A stretch of DNA of 15,232 nucleotides from Bacillota bacterium (GTDB taxonomy: Bacteria > Bacillota > Negativicutes > Sporomusales > UBA7701): contig JAEZLU010000026.1 in NCBI GenBank assembly GCA_023415075.1, positions 1-15,232 of the forward strand, read 5' to 3'. Of this stretch, positions 4,431 to 12,656 are shown in pieces. A program made the position numbers and the translations under genes. Below the pieces are notes generated by a model. The model did no database searches and was not told the origin of the DNA. It saw only the letters and a program-made list of their open reading frames with translations. The first letter of the stretch is position 1. Each line of letters opens with the position of its first letter.

Positions 4431-4867
4431 TATTCTTTCTGATGTTTAATAATCTTCGCGATGCCTACGACGTCCGCCTCCCTCATGCCTTCCAGTAGGA
4501 GTGCATAGGCTTTTGCCGTACCATGGCGAGGAATCAGGTAATAGCTTGCGTCATAATGCCGCGGGCCAATTTCTTCCGCTTTGACGAAATCGCTTATCTC
4601 CACGATCCTGCTGGCGGCCGGCGCGATGTTGTTAAGTTCGTTGTCATCGATCACGACATAATGCCCTGGAGAGGTTTCGTACCCCCGGATAATCTGATCG
4701 GTAGACACTTCCTCGTCGTCACCGGCGACCTTTTTATATTTAATGCGCGAAAAATCGCTTTTCCTTAGCTGGTTAAAGTTGACGGACTTCTTCTTGGTGG
4801 CCGGCACGAGTTCGACGGGAACATTAACGAGGCCAAAAGACAGCATGCCCTTCCAGACACTACGCAT
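4421..4867 (-). pseudogene. ku: Ku end-joining protein, C-terminally truncated
   Basis: ATG 4865-4867 follows AGGAGG by 7 nt. The start MRSVWKGMLSFGLVNVPVEL, then IKYKKVAGDDEEV, GYETSPGHYVVIDDNEL, VEISDFV and YYLIPRHGTAKAYALLLEGM are the classic order of bacterial Ku. Ku forms a ring on broken DNA ends and recruits LigD for non-homologous end joining; in spore formers it protects spores. The frame stops at TGA 4421-4423 after 148 residues (AKIIKHQKEYLH), where normal Ku of about 260-300 residues continues with the rest of the beta-barrel and the C-terminal LigD-interacting arm. The following sequence belongs to another gene's tail, so this is a deletion. No ligD is in the window. It is divergent from miaB and inside the element, so it may be a second, mobile copy. 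A truncated product could not close the ring. Confidence 0.85.
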
Positions 4868-5010
4868 GACTCCACCTCCTGCCATTCTGCGAGAATAAAG
4901 AAGCAAGAGCTGCCCGGCTGGGCAACTCCACAAAACCATTTTATCATACTGCGACGAGGCAGTAGGTGGAATATTTAGGGCTGTGGCCGTACCATTTCCG
5001 GCCATTGAGT

Positions 5011-5059
5011 CGGGGGCTTTGTACGCCCCCGTCCGTTACGGTAGGGGGCTTTTGCTTTT
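5011..5059 (+). terminator. Terminator with competing upstream hairpin before miaB
   Basis: GCCCCC (5025-5030) pairs with GGGGGC (5044-5049) around an inner CCGT/ACGG and is followed by TTTTGCTTTT, a strong intrinsic terminator. The same GCCCCC can instead pair with GGGGGC at 5012-5017 (loop TTTGTAC), which would prevent the terminator. The miaB -35 box lies in the T-tract. It probably blocks read-through into miaB; whether the alternative hairpin matters is open. Confidence 0.6.
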
Positions 5060-5081
5060 CAGTCCATATTTAGGATATAAT
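5052..5081 (+). promoter_or_regulatory. SigA-type promoter of miaB operon
   Basis: TTGCTT (5052-5057), 18-bp spacer, TATAAT (5076-5081) inside the 13-mer TAGGATATAATAG (5071-5083), which is also present at 372-384 before the miaB stub. The ribosome-binding site GGAG follows and translation begins at TTG 5103. This promoter probably drives the miaB-mutS-mutL block. Confidence 0.65.
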
Positions 5082-5102
5082 AGCCCCAGGAGTGATGGAA
5101 AA

Positions 5103-6446
5103 TTGGCTGAAGAAAAAGAGCTAATAGGTAAAGGAAAAAAGTATCTCACTATAACATACGGGTGCCAGATGAACGAGAATGACAGCGAGCGCCTGGCCGG
5201 CCAGCTGCGGGCCCTGGGTTACAGCGAGGCCTCCGGCCTCGAAGAAGCCGCCGTTATTTTGCTCAACACCTGCTGCGTGCGGGAAAGCGCCGAGAAGAAG
5301 ATTTTCGGCAAGATCGGCGAGCTCAAGCGCCTGAAGGCCGCCGACCCCAATCTGATAATCGGCGTGACCGGCTGCCTGGCCCAGAAAGACCGGGACAAGC
5401 TGTTCAAAAAGGCCCCTCACATCGACCTCGTCCTCGGCACCCACAATATCCACGAACTGGGCAATATTATCGGCGAAATTTCCGCGGCCCGCGGCCGGGT
5501 AATGGCGGTGTGGGACCAGGCCGAGCGGCTGGCGCCCGAGGTGCCGACCGTGCGCAAGAACAGCATTTCGGCCTGGGTGCCGATAATGTACGGCTGCAAC
5601 AATTTCTGCACCTACTGCATCGTTCCCTATGTCCGCGGCCGCGAGCGCAGCCGGCCGCTGGCCGATATCGTGACCGAGATCGACGGCCTGGGACGGGAGG
5701 GCTTCAAGGAGATCACCCTCCTGGGTCAGAACGTCAATTCCTATGGCAAGGACAGTCCAGGCGAGGCCGATTTCGCCGATCTCCTGCAGGCGGTCGACGC
5801 CGTGCCGACCATCGAGCGCATTCGTTATATGACCTCCCATCCTCGCGATATGAACACCAAAGCCATCGGCGTCATAAAAAACAGCCGGCGGGTCTGCGAG
5901 CACTTCCATCTGCCGATTCAGGCCGGCTGCGACGCTATCCTCGCCCGGATGAACCGGGGCTACACCACCGCCGATTACCGCCGGCTGGTGGCCGAAATCC
6001 GCCAGGCCGTCCCCGGCGCCAGCCTGACCACCGATATTATCGTCGGTTTTCCCGGTGAAACCGAGGCGATGTTCGCCGAGACGCTGGCTTTCGTCCAGTC
6101 GGTCGGCTTCGATGCCGCCTTCACTTTCCTGTACTCGCCGCGCTCGGGCACGCCGGCCGCCACCATGGCCGACCAGGTGCCGGCCCCGGTCAAGAAGGAG
6201 CGTCTCCAGCGGCTGATGGCGGCCCAGAATGACATCAGCCTGGCCATCAACGAGAAGCTTGTCGGCAGCCGCCAGCAGGTGCTGGTGGAAGGGGATAGCA
6301 AGAACGACGCGAATAAATTTATGGGAAGAACCCGCACCAACAAGATCGTCATCTGGGAAAAGAGCGGCCAGGAGGCGGTGGGCGACCTTGTCGAGCTGGA
6401 AATAGCCACCGCCCAGACCTGGATTTTGAAAGGCCGTCTGCCGTAA
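5103..6446 (+). CDS. miaB: tRNA-2-methylthio-N6-dimethylallyladenosine synthase MiaB
   Basis: This radical-SAM methylthiotransferase converts i6A37 to ms2i6A37 in tRNAs reading UNN codons. From TTG 5103 the product is 447 residues, the usual MiaB length; the frame is open to 4983 but those codons cover the terminator and promoter, and GGAG lies 10 nt before the TTG. The N-terminal methylthiotransferase domain has three auxiliary-cluster cysteines: Cys21 (TYGCQMNENDSE), Cys57 (NTCCVRE) and Cys91 (GCLAQ). The radical-SAM motif is Cys165-NNF-Cys169-TY-Cys172, followed by RGRERSR. A C-terminal TRAM domain (about 380-447) binds tRNA. Intact and complete. The first 20 codons appear to come from the integrated element rather than the original gene (compare the stub at 401). 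mutS follows 33 bp later; miaA, which makes its substrate, is in the same block. Confidence 0.95.
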   Translation: MAEEKELIGKGKKYLTITYGCQMNENDSERLAGQLRALGYSEASGLEEAAVILLNTCCVRESAEKKIFGKIGELKRLKAADPNLIIGVTGCLAQKDRDKLFKKAPHIDLVLGTHNIHELGNIIGEISAARGRVMAVWDQAERLAPEVPTVRKNSISAWVPIMYGCNNFCTYCIVPYVRGRERSRPLADIVTEIDGLGREGFKEITLLGQNVNSYGKDSPGEADFADLLQAVDAVPTIERIRYMTSHPRDMNTKAIGVIKNSRRVCEHFHLPIQAGCDAILARMNRGYTTADYRRLVAEIRQAVPGASLTTDIIVGFPGETEAMFAETLAFVQSVGFDAAFTFLYSPRSGTPAATMADQVPAPVKKERLQRLMAAQNDISLAINEKLVGSRQQVLVEGDSKNDANKFMGRTRTNKIVIWEKSGQEAVGDLVELEIATAQTWILKGRLP

Positions 6447-6479
6447 CTAAACTGCCTGCGGGCCGGAGGAGAAAGCCGC

Positions 6480-9077
6480 ATGTCTGTCAGCTATACGCCG
6501 ATGATGGAACAATATCGCGAAGTCAAGCGCCGCTACCCGGATACCATCCTGTTTTTCCGGCTGGGCGATTTTTATGAGATGTTTTTCGACGACGCCGAGC
6601 TGGCGGCCCGCGAACTGGAGATCACCCTTACCGGCCGCGATGCCGGCCAGGCCGGCCGAGTGCCGATGTGCGGCGTCCCGTACCATGCCGCCGAGAGCTA
6701 TATTGCCCGTCTGATCAATAAAGGCTATAGAGTGGCGATATGCGAACAGGTGGAGGATCCTAAAGAAGTAAAAGGCATTGTCCGCCGGGAAGTAATCCGG
6801 GTCATCACCCCCGGCACCGTGCTGACCGATGCCCTGCTGGCCGACAAGGGCAATAATTTCCTCGCCCTGCTGTATCAGGAGGAAGAGACGCTCTATCTGG
6901 CCGCCGCCGATGTTTCCACCGCCGAATGCATGTGGACCGAATTCGGCGGCGCTCACCGGCTTACCGGCCTGTGCGACCAGCTTTTCCGCCTGGGTCCGGC
7001 CGAAATCGTCCTTGCCGGTAAGATCAGCGGCCTGAGCGAAATCGAAAAATTCACCGCCTCCCGCTTGCCCCGCTGCACCTATACCCGTCTGGCAGCCGAC
7101 AGCCTAACCGAGGTCGGCGAACTGCCCGGCCGCCACTTCGCCGCCGACGAGCTGCCGGCGGCCGAGGGCGCGCGGACGGCGGTGGCCCTGCTGCTGCATT
7201 ATCTTTATCAGACGGTGAAGAGCGACCTTTCCCACCTCAGCCGACTGAGCAAATTTGACGCCGGCGAGCATCTGGCCCTCGATGCCGCCACCCTCCGCAA
7301 TCTCGAAGTCACCACCAATATGCGCGACGGCAGTAAGCGCGACACCCTGCTGGCCGTGCTGGACCTTACGAAAACGGCGATGGGCGGCCGCTTGCTGAAA
7401 AAGTGGCTGGAATGCCCCTTGGTAAGCCGTACGGCCATCGAGGACCGCCTGGACGCAGTCGGCGAGCTTGTCGCCAATGGCGGTCTGCGCCTGGCAATGC
7501 AGCAGTTTTTTGCCGAGGTATACGATTTCGAGCGCATTCTCACCCGCATCGAGGTCGGCACCGCCAACGCCCGCGACCTTACCGCCCTGCGGGCTTCGCT
7601 GGCCGTGCTGCCGGCCGTCAAGGACAGCCTGGGGCCTACGGCCGCCAAGCTGCTGGCCGCAGGCGGCCAGGCCCTGGCGACCCATGCCGATGTCACCGAG
7701 CTGATCGCCAACGCCATTGTCGACGCGCCGCCGCTGGCCGTAAGAGAGGGCGGCATGATCCGGCCGGGTTACGACTTGGAGCTGGACGAGCTGCGGGCAA
7801 TTGCCCACGACAGCCGCCAGTTCGTGCAGGATCTCGAAGCGCGGGAGCGGGAGGCCACCGGAATCAAATCACTCAAGGTGGGCTATAACAAGGTCTTCGG
7901 CTACTATCTTGAGGTAACCAACGCCAATACCGCCGCCGTGCCGCTGACCTATACCCGCAAGCAGACGCTGGCCAATGCCGAGCGCTACATAACCCCTGAA
8001 CTCAAAGAGTTCGAAATCAAAATTCTTGGCGCCCAGGAGAAGATCGTCGCCATCGAGTATCACCTTTTCTGCCAGGCGCGTGACTACGTGAAGGCGCGAA
8101 TCCGCGAGATCCAGCAAACGGCCCGGCTGGTGGCCGAGCTTGATGTGCTGGCCTCACTGGCCGAAGCCGCCGTCCGCGGGGGCTATGTGCGGCCCCGGCT
8201 TGGCACGAACCGCGAGATCGTCATTCGCGACGGCCGCCACCCAGTGGTGGAGAAGCTACTGAAACGCGAGCTCTTCGTACCCAATGACACCGACCTCAAC
8301 CACCACGACGGCGAAATCATGATCATCACCGGCCCGAACATGGCCGGCAAGTCAACCTATATGCGCCAGGTGGCCCTGCTGGTGCTGATGACCCAGGCCG
8401 GCAGCTTCATCCCGGCCCGCGAGGCGGCCATCGGACCGGTGGACCGCATCTTCACGCGGGTGGGGGCCAGCGACGATCTGGCGACCGGCCAGAGCACCTT
8501 CATGATGGAAATGAACGAGGTGGCGGCCATCCTCCGTCACGCCACCGCCAACAGTCTCGTCATTCTCGACGAAATCGGCCGCGGCACCAGTACCTTCGAC
8601 GGCATGAGCATTGCCCGGGCGGTCATCGAGTATATCCGCGACAAGGTCCACGCCAAGACACTGTTCGCCACTCACTACCACGAACTGACCGAGCTTGAGG
8701 AAACCTCACGCAAGCTGAAAAACTACTCGGTGGCGGTCAAGGAACGCGGCAATGATGTAGTTTTCCTTCGCCGGATTGTCGCCGGCGGCGCCGACAAGAG
8801 CTACGGCATCCATGTCGCCCAACTGGCCGGCCTGCCCAAGAAGGTGATCGAGCGGGCCCAAGAAATCCTGGCCGAGCTCGAGGCAGGCCATCATCAACAG
8901 CAGGCTGCCGGTCAGGCGGCAGCTACGGCGACGCCCGCCGCGCCGCTGTCCCTGTTCACCTCCAGTCTGGCCGAAGAACTTTTAGCCCTCGATATAATGA
9001 CAATAACCCCGCTGGAGGCCATGAATATTTTGTACAAACTGCAGGCCCAGGCCAAGCAGGAGGCCGGTAAACTATGA
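6480..9077 (+). CDS. mutS: DNA mismatch repair protein MutS
   Basis: It recognises mismatches and small loops and, with ATP, recruits MutL. ATG 6480 lies 8 nt after GGAGGAG. At 865 residues it is of normal MutS1 length. Visible parts are the mismatch-reading Phe-Tyr-Glu (F31-E33, in LGDFYEMFF), the connector, the lever and clamp region (about 260-560), and the ATPase domain with Walker A GPNMAGKST (618-626) and Walker B LVILDEIGRGTSTFDG (Asp697-Glu698). The ATPase also has FATHYHEL and a C-terminal SLFTSSLAEELLALDI tail typical of a beta-clamp/tetramer segment. No defect is seen. The stop overlaps the mutL start by 4 bp (ATGA), giving translational coupling. Confidence 0.97.
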   Translation: MSVSYTPMMEQYREVKRRYPDTILFFRLGDFYEMFFDDAELAARELEITLTGRDAGQAGRVPMCGVPYHAAESYIARLINKGYRVAICEQVEDPKEVKGIVRREVIRVITPGTVLTDALLADKGNNFLALLYQEEETLYLAAADVSTAECMWTEFGGAHRLTGLCDQLFRLGPAEIVLAGKISGLSEIEKFTASRLPRCTYTRLAADSLTEVGELPGRHFAADELPAAEGARTAVALLLHYLYQTVKSDLSHLSRLSKFDAGEHLALDAATLRNLEVTTNMRDGSKRDTLLAVLDLTKTAMGGRLLKKWLECPLVSRTAIEDRLDAVGELVANGGLRLAMQQFFAEVYDFERILTRIEVGTANARDLTALRASLAVLPAVKDSLGPTAAKLLAAGGQALATHADVTELIANAIVDAPPLAVREGGMIRPGYDLELDELRAIAHDSRQFVQDLEAREREATGIKSLKVGYNKVFGYYLEVTNANTAAVPLTYTRKQTLANAERYITPELKEFEIKILGAQEKIVAIEYHLFCQARDYVKARIREIQQTARLVAELDVLASLAEAAVRGGYVRPRLGTNREIVIRDGRHPVVEKLLKRELFVPNDTDLNHHDGEIMIITGPNMAGKSTYMRQVALLVLMTQAGSFIPAREAAIGPVDRIFTRVGASDDLATGQSTFMMEMNEVAAILRHATANSLVILDEIGRGTSTFDGMSIARAVIEYIRDKVHAKTLFATHYHELTELEETSRKLKNYSVAVKERGNDVVFLRRIVAGGADKSYGIHVAQLAGLPKKVIERAQEILAELEAGHHQQQAAGQAAATATPAAPLSLFTSSLAEELLALDIMTITPLEAMNILYKLQAQAKQEAGKL

Positions 9078-10861
9078 ACGATACGGTAATCCGCGTCCTT
9101 GACGAAAATACCGCCAACAAGATCGCCGCCGGCGAGGTCGTTGAGCGGCCGGCGTCGGTGGTCAAGGAGCTGGTGGAAAATGCCCTTGACGCTTACAGCA
9201 AATCGATATCGGTGGCCATCGCCGACGGTGGCCTGAGCTTCATCCGGGTGACCGACGACGGTGTCGGCATGGTCCGGGCCGACGCCGAAATGGCCATTCT
9301 CCGCCACGCCACCAGCAAGATTATGAGCGCCGACGACCTGTTCAGCGTCCATTCCCTGGGCTTTAGGGGCGAGGCCCTGCCAAGCATTGCCTCGGTGTCC
9401 CGCTTTTCTCTGCTTTCGCGGCCCCGCGGCCAGGAGCTGGCCACTTATGTCGAGGTTAACGGCGGCACCGTCGCCGACATGCGCGAAGCCGGCGGCGGCG
9501 TAGGTACGGTGGTAACGGTCGCCGATCTTTTCTACAATACGCCGGCCCGCCGTAAATTTCTCAAGGCCCCGGTCACCGAAAGCGGCCACATTCACGACAT
9601 CCTCGGCAAGCTGGCCCTGTCGCATCCGGAGGTGGCCTTCAAGCTGACGAACGGCGACCGGCTGGTGCTGGCCAGCCCTGGGAGCGGCAACCTCGGCGAT
9701 ACCCTGGCCGGGCTTTACGGCCCAAAGGTCAGGGAGGAGATTCTGGCGGTCAGCTACGAAGAGGAGGGGCTGGCAGTCGGCGGTTATGTCGGTAAACCCA
9801 CGCTGCTCAAAAGCAGCCGCCAATGGCAGACCTTTATTGTCAACGGACGGGTGGTCAGCAGCCGGCTGATTGCCAAGGCCCTTGACAACGCTTACCATTC
9901 GCTGCTGCCCCGTAGCGGCCATCCGCTGGCGGTGCTGACGATCGCCCTGCCGGCGACCGCAGTCGATGTCAACGTCCATCCGCAGAAAAGCGAAGTGAAG
10001 TTCAGCGACGAAAATAGGCTTTTCAAAGCCATTTACCGGGCGGTGAACGCCGCTCTCGCCGGCGCCCAGGCCCCGGAAGCGGCGGCAGCCGTTACCGGAC
10101 CCTGGCCGCGGCCAGCGGCGCCGGCCGCCGGTTATCATACTAGCCCGCCAGAGTATCAGGGCAGCCAGGCCGTTCCCCTTAAGTGGCAGGAAGAGCCGCT
10201 GCCCTTTGCCGCCGCCCGCGAGGCCATCAGCCGCGAAGAACGGCTGCCGGCGCTGGAAAGAGCAGCGTCCGAGCCGGCGACTGCAGTTGCCGACATGGGC
10301 CTGGTGCCGCTGGGGCAGGTGGACGAATGCTATATTGTCGCCGGTGGCCCCGACGGCCTGTATATCGTTGATCAACACGCCGCCCATGAGCGCATTCTCT
10401 ACGAAAAACTCAGCGCGGCCACCAGCCGCATCCCGGTTCAGCCTCTGCTGGTGCCGCTGTTTATCGATCTCGACCCGCGGGAGGCCCGGCTGGTGGAGGA
10501 ACATACCGCCGTTTTCTACGAGCTGGGCTTTACGCTCGAGGCGGCCGGCCCGGCCACTTTTCGTCTCAGCGAGATGCCGGCCGATGTGCCGCCAGGCGAG
10601 GCCCGCGCCTTCATCCAGGATATCCTGGCGCTCATCGACGCCAGTCCCAATCCTACCGCCGCCGCTCTCCGCCACGCCTGCCTGCAGACGGCCTCCTGCC
10701 GGGCGGCCGTTAAAGCCGGCGAACGCATGAACATGCGGCAGATAACAGCCCTCCTGCAGGAACTGGCCGCCACTTCCCTGCCGTACACCTGCCCCCACGG
10801 CCGGCCGGCCATCATCAAATTCACCGCCGACCAACTGGCAAAAATGTTCAAACGGACCTGA
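9074..10861 (+). CDS. mutL: DNA mismatch repair endonuclease MutL
   Basis: ATG 9074 overlaps the end of mutS (ATGA). The product is 595 residues. The N-terminal GHKL ATPase shows KIAAGEVVERPASVVKELVE and ENALDA (motif I), DDGVGM (motif II), GFRGEALPSIASV (motif III), and NVHPQKSEVKF at the end of the domain. A Pro/Ala-rich linker (about 325-400) follows. The C-terminal domain has the endonuclease motif DQHAAHERILYEK (from Asp433), SCRAAVKAGE (Cys542) and CPHGRP (Cys573). These are the metal-binding motifs of nicking MutL proteins found in bacteria without MutH, so this MutL should cut the strand itself. Complete. Confidence 0.97.
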   Translation: MNDTVIRVLDENTANKIAAGEVVERPASVVKELVENALDAYSKSISVAIADGGLSFIRVTDDGVGMVRADAEMAILRHATSKIMSADDLFSVHSLGFRGEALPSIASVSRFSLLSRPRGQELATYVEVNGGTVADMREAGGGVGTVVTVADLFYNTPARRKFLKAPVTESGHIHDILGKLALSHPEVAFKLTNGDRLVLASPGSGNLGDTLAGLYGPKVREEILAVSYEEEGLAVGGYVGKPTLLKSSRQWQTFIVNGRVVSSRLIAKALDNAYHSLLPRSGHPLAVLTIALPATAVDVNVHPQKSEVKFSDENRLFKAIYRAVNAALAGAQAPEAAAAVTGPWPRPAAPAAGYHTSPPEYQGSQAVPLKWQEEPLPFAAAREAISREERLPALERAASEPATAVADMGLVPLGQVDECYIVAGGPDGLYIVDQHAAHERILYEKLSAATSRIPVQPLLVPLFIDLDPREARLVEEHTAVFYELGFTLEAAGPATFRLSEMPADVPPGEARAFIQDILALIDASPNPTAAALRHACLQTASCRAAVKAGERMNMRQITALLQELAATSLPYTCPHGRPAIIKFTADQLAKMFKRT

Positions 10862-10872
10862 CGGTGAGCACC

Positions 10873-11658
10873 ATGAAGCTGCTGGTTACTACCATCGCCA
10901 AAGCAGACGCCGCCCTTGAGGCCTGCGCCCGCGAACTGGCCGCGAAACTGTCCGCCCCTTATGCCGAGCGACGCAAGCGCTCGCTGCCGCTCTTAAGGAA
11001 CGAATTCGGCTGCGAGACCATCCTGGTGGCCACCAGGAATGGCCCGGTGGTCCATACCGCCGCCGGCGAGTATTTTTTTCACCTCAACCTGGCCGAGCTA
11101 CGTATAAAAAATCTCATAGATGGAAAACATGACCATATGACGAGCGCAATGGGCCTGACGCCCGGCCTGGCAGTGCTGGACTGCACCCTCGGCCTGGCTA
11201 CCGACGCCATTGTCACCAGTTACGCGGTGGGGCAGGGGGGAAGGGTCGTCGGCCTTGAGGCCTCGCCGGTTATCGCCGTCGTCACCGGCTACGGCCTGGC
11301 CAACTTCGTCAGCGATGAGCCGCCGGTGACCGCCGCCTTGCGCCGCGTGACCGCCCTCCACGCCGACTACAACGATTACCTGACCGCGTTGCCTGCCCAC
11401 AGCTTTGATGTCGTCTACTTCGACCCGATGTTCCGCTCGCCTGTCGAGGCCAGTGCCAGCCTACGGCCGCTAAGACCATTGGCCGATCCACGGCCGCTGA
11501 CGGCCACCGCCCTTCGCGAAGCCACCCGAGTGGCCAGGCAGCGGGTGGTACTGAAGGAAGCCGCCGGCAGCGCCGAATTTTCCCGTCTGGGCTTCAGCCG
11601 GGTGGTCGGCGGCAAATACAGCAGCATCCACTACGGCGTGCTGGAAACGGGAGGCTGA
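10873..11658 (+). CDS. RsmJ-like class I SAM-dependent methyltransferase
   Basis: ATG 10873 is chosen because the family-like start MKLLVTTIAKADAALEACAR begins there and GGTGAG lies just upstream; GTG 10864, 2 bp after the mutL stop, is the alternative. The product is about 261 residues. It has a small N-terminal domain, then NLIDGKHDHMTSAMGL, a SAM-binding motif I LDCTLGLATDAI (Asp103), the second-strand acidic motif VVGLEASP, and the catalytic-side motif YFDPMF (Asp184). The order and the DPMF signature match the RsmJ/DUF548 group (16S rRNA guanine-N2 methyltransferase in E. coli). Whether this Firmicute version modifies rRNA is inference; it may act on another RNA. It sits between mutL and miaA in a tightly spaced operon. 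Confidence 0.75.
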   Translation: MKLLVTTIAKADAALEACARELAAKLSAPYAERRKRSLPLLRNEFGCETILVATRNGPVVHTAAGEYFFHLNLAELRIKNLIDGKHDHMTSAMGLTPGLAVLDCTLGLATDAIVTSYAVGQGGRVVGLEASPVIAVVTGYGLANFVSDEPPVTAALRRVTALHADYNDYLTALPAHSFDVVYFDPMFRSPVEASASLRPLRPLADPRPLTATALREATRVARQRVVLKEAAGSAEFSRLGFSRVVGGKYSSIHYGVLETGG

Positions 11659-11660
11659 CC

Positions 11661-12590
11661 ATGGAAAGGCTGCTGGCTATCGTCGGCCCAACGGCCGTCG
11701 GCAAAACCCGCCTGGCCATCGATCTGGCCAAAAATATCGGCGGCGAAGTCATCTCCGGCGATTCGATGCAGGTCTACCGCGGCCTTGATATCGGCACCGC
11801 CAAGCCGGATGCCGCCGAACGCCGGGGCGTACCCCATCACCTTATCGATATCCTGGACCCCCGGGAAGAATTCAGCGTCGTCGATTTCCGGGCCCGCGCC
11901 GCCGACCTTGTCACCGAGATCGGCAGCCGTGGCCGCCTGCCCATCCTGGCCGGCGGTACCGGCCTATACGTAAAGGCCCTCCTGGAAGGCTACGACTTTA
12001 ACGCCGCGCCCGGCAGCGAAGCTGTGCGGCGCCGGCTGGAAGCGCTGGCCGACCTTCACGGCAACGCCTACCTCCATAACCTGCTGGCGCAGACGGTGCC
12101 GGCAACGGCCGCCCGCCTCCATAGCAATGACCGCCGGCGGATTATCAGGGCTCTGGAGGTATACGAACTGGGGGGCGAGGAGGTTTCCCAGAGCAAAGCC
12201 CTGACATTAGTTTACGAAACATTAGTTATCGGACTTACAATGGAACGGACGGCCTTATATGAGCGGATCGATGCCCGCGTCGACGCCATGGTGGACGCCG
12301 GCCTGGGCGAAGAGGTAGCAGGCCTGCTGGCGGCTGGCGTTCCCGCAACCGCGCAGTGCCTGCAGGCCATCGGTTATAAGGAATTTGTCGCCTACCTGCA
12401 GGGCAAATACGATCTTGCGGCCGCCACCGCCGCCGTCAAGCAGGCGACCAGAAACTTTGCCAAGCGACAATTGACCTGGTTCCGCAAGATGCCCTACATC
12501 GACTGGGTCAATTGCGATGATTTCGCCGATTATGGCAAAATGTTGGCATATATTTACAGCAAGGTGGCAGGAAAGTTTCCGCCGGAGTAG
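11661..12590 (+). CDS. miaA: tRNA dimethylallyltransferase MiaA
   Basis: It transfers dimethylallyl to N6 of A37 in tRNAs for UNN codons, giving i6A37, the substrate of MiaB encoded in the same block. ATG 11661 comes 2 bp after the preceding stop, with GGGAGG inside that gene's end. The product is 309 residues, a normal length. It shows the P-loop GPTAVGKT (9-16), the substrate motif SGDSMQVYRGLDIGTAKP, HHLIDIL, the LAGGTGLYVKALLEG motif, RRRIIRALEVYE-like basic motif, and TRNFAKRQLTWFRK near the C-terminus. Intact. Confidence 0.96.
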   Translation: MERLLAIVGPTAVGKTRLAIDLAKNIGGEVISGDSMQVYRGLDIGTAKPDAAERRGVPHHLIDILDPREEFSVVDFRARAADLVTEIGSRGRLPILAGGTGLYVKALLEGYDFNAAPGSEAVRRRLEALADLHGNAYLHNLLAQTVPATAARLHSNDRRRIIRALEVYELGGEEVSQSKALTLVYETLVIGLTMERTALYERIDARVDAMVDAGLGEEVAGLLAAGVPATAQCLQAIGYKEFVAYLQGKYDLAAATAAVKQATRNFAKRQLTWFRKMPYIDWVNCDDFADYGKMLAYIYSKVAGKFPPE

Positions 12591-12656
12591 AAGTATATTC
12601 TCCAACAGGTGCATATCCTGACTAGAAGATGAAAAATTTTTCGGAGGGGTTTTTTC

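Larger units (their letters stand above)
461..5162. mobile_element. Decayed prophage/integrative element in the 5' end of miaB
   Basis: The limits are approximate. The left edge is where the miaB-like stub loses homology (about 460). The right edge is where the intact miaB resumes the same codons (about 5163). Between them lie a large serine recombinase C-terminus directly inside the left edge, remnants of XRE and Arc-like regulators, a thyX fragment, an ArpU/RinA-like phage regulator, truncated ku, a broken zinc ribbon and several small genes. No capsid, tail, replication or conjugation gene is visible, so the element has lost most of its content through internal deletions (visible near 950, 1880 and 4430). 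A serine recombinase leaves only a very short common core, so the lack of a long perfect direct repeat is expected. The assignment is inference from the duplicated miaB 5' end plus gene content. Confidence 0.6.

Noticed and set aside
5121..5909. 262-codon minus-strand frame
   Set aside because: Antisense to miaB, which has all catalytic cysteines; no ribosome-binding site or recognisable motif.
7104..7808. 234-codon minus-strand frame
   Set aside because: Antisense to the mutS lever region; composition is that of a shadow frame.
8912..10834. A 640-codon open frame on the minus strand
   Set aside because: It is exactly antisense to mutL (and the end of mutS), whose motifs are unmistakable; GC-rich third positions keep the reverse frame open.
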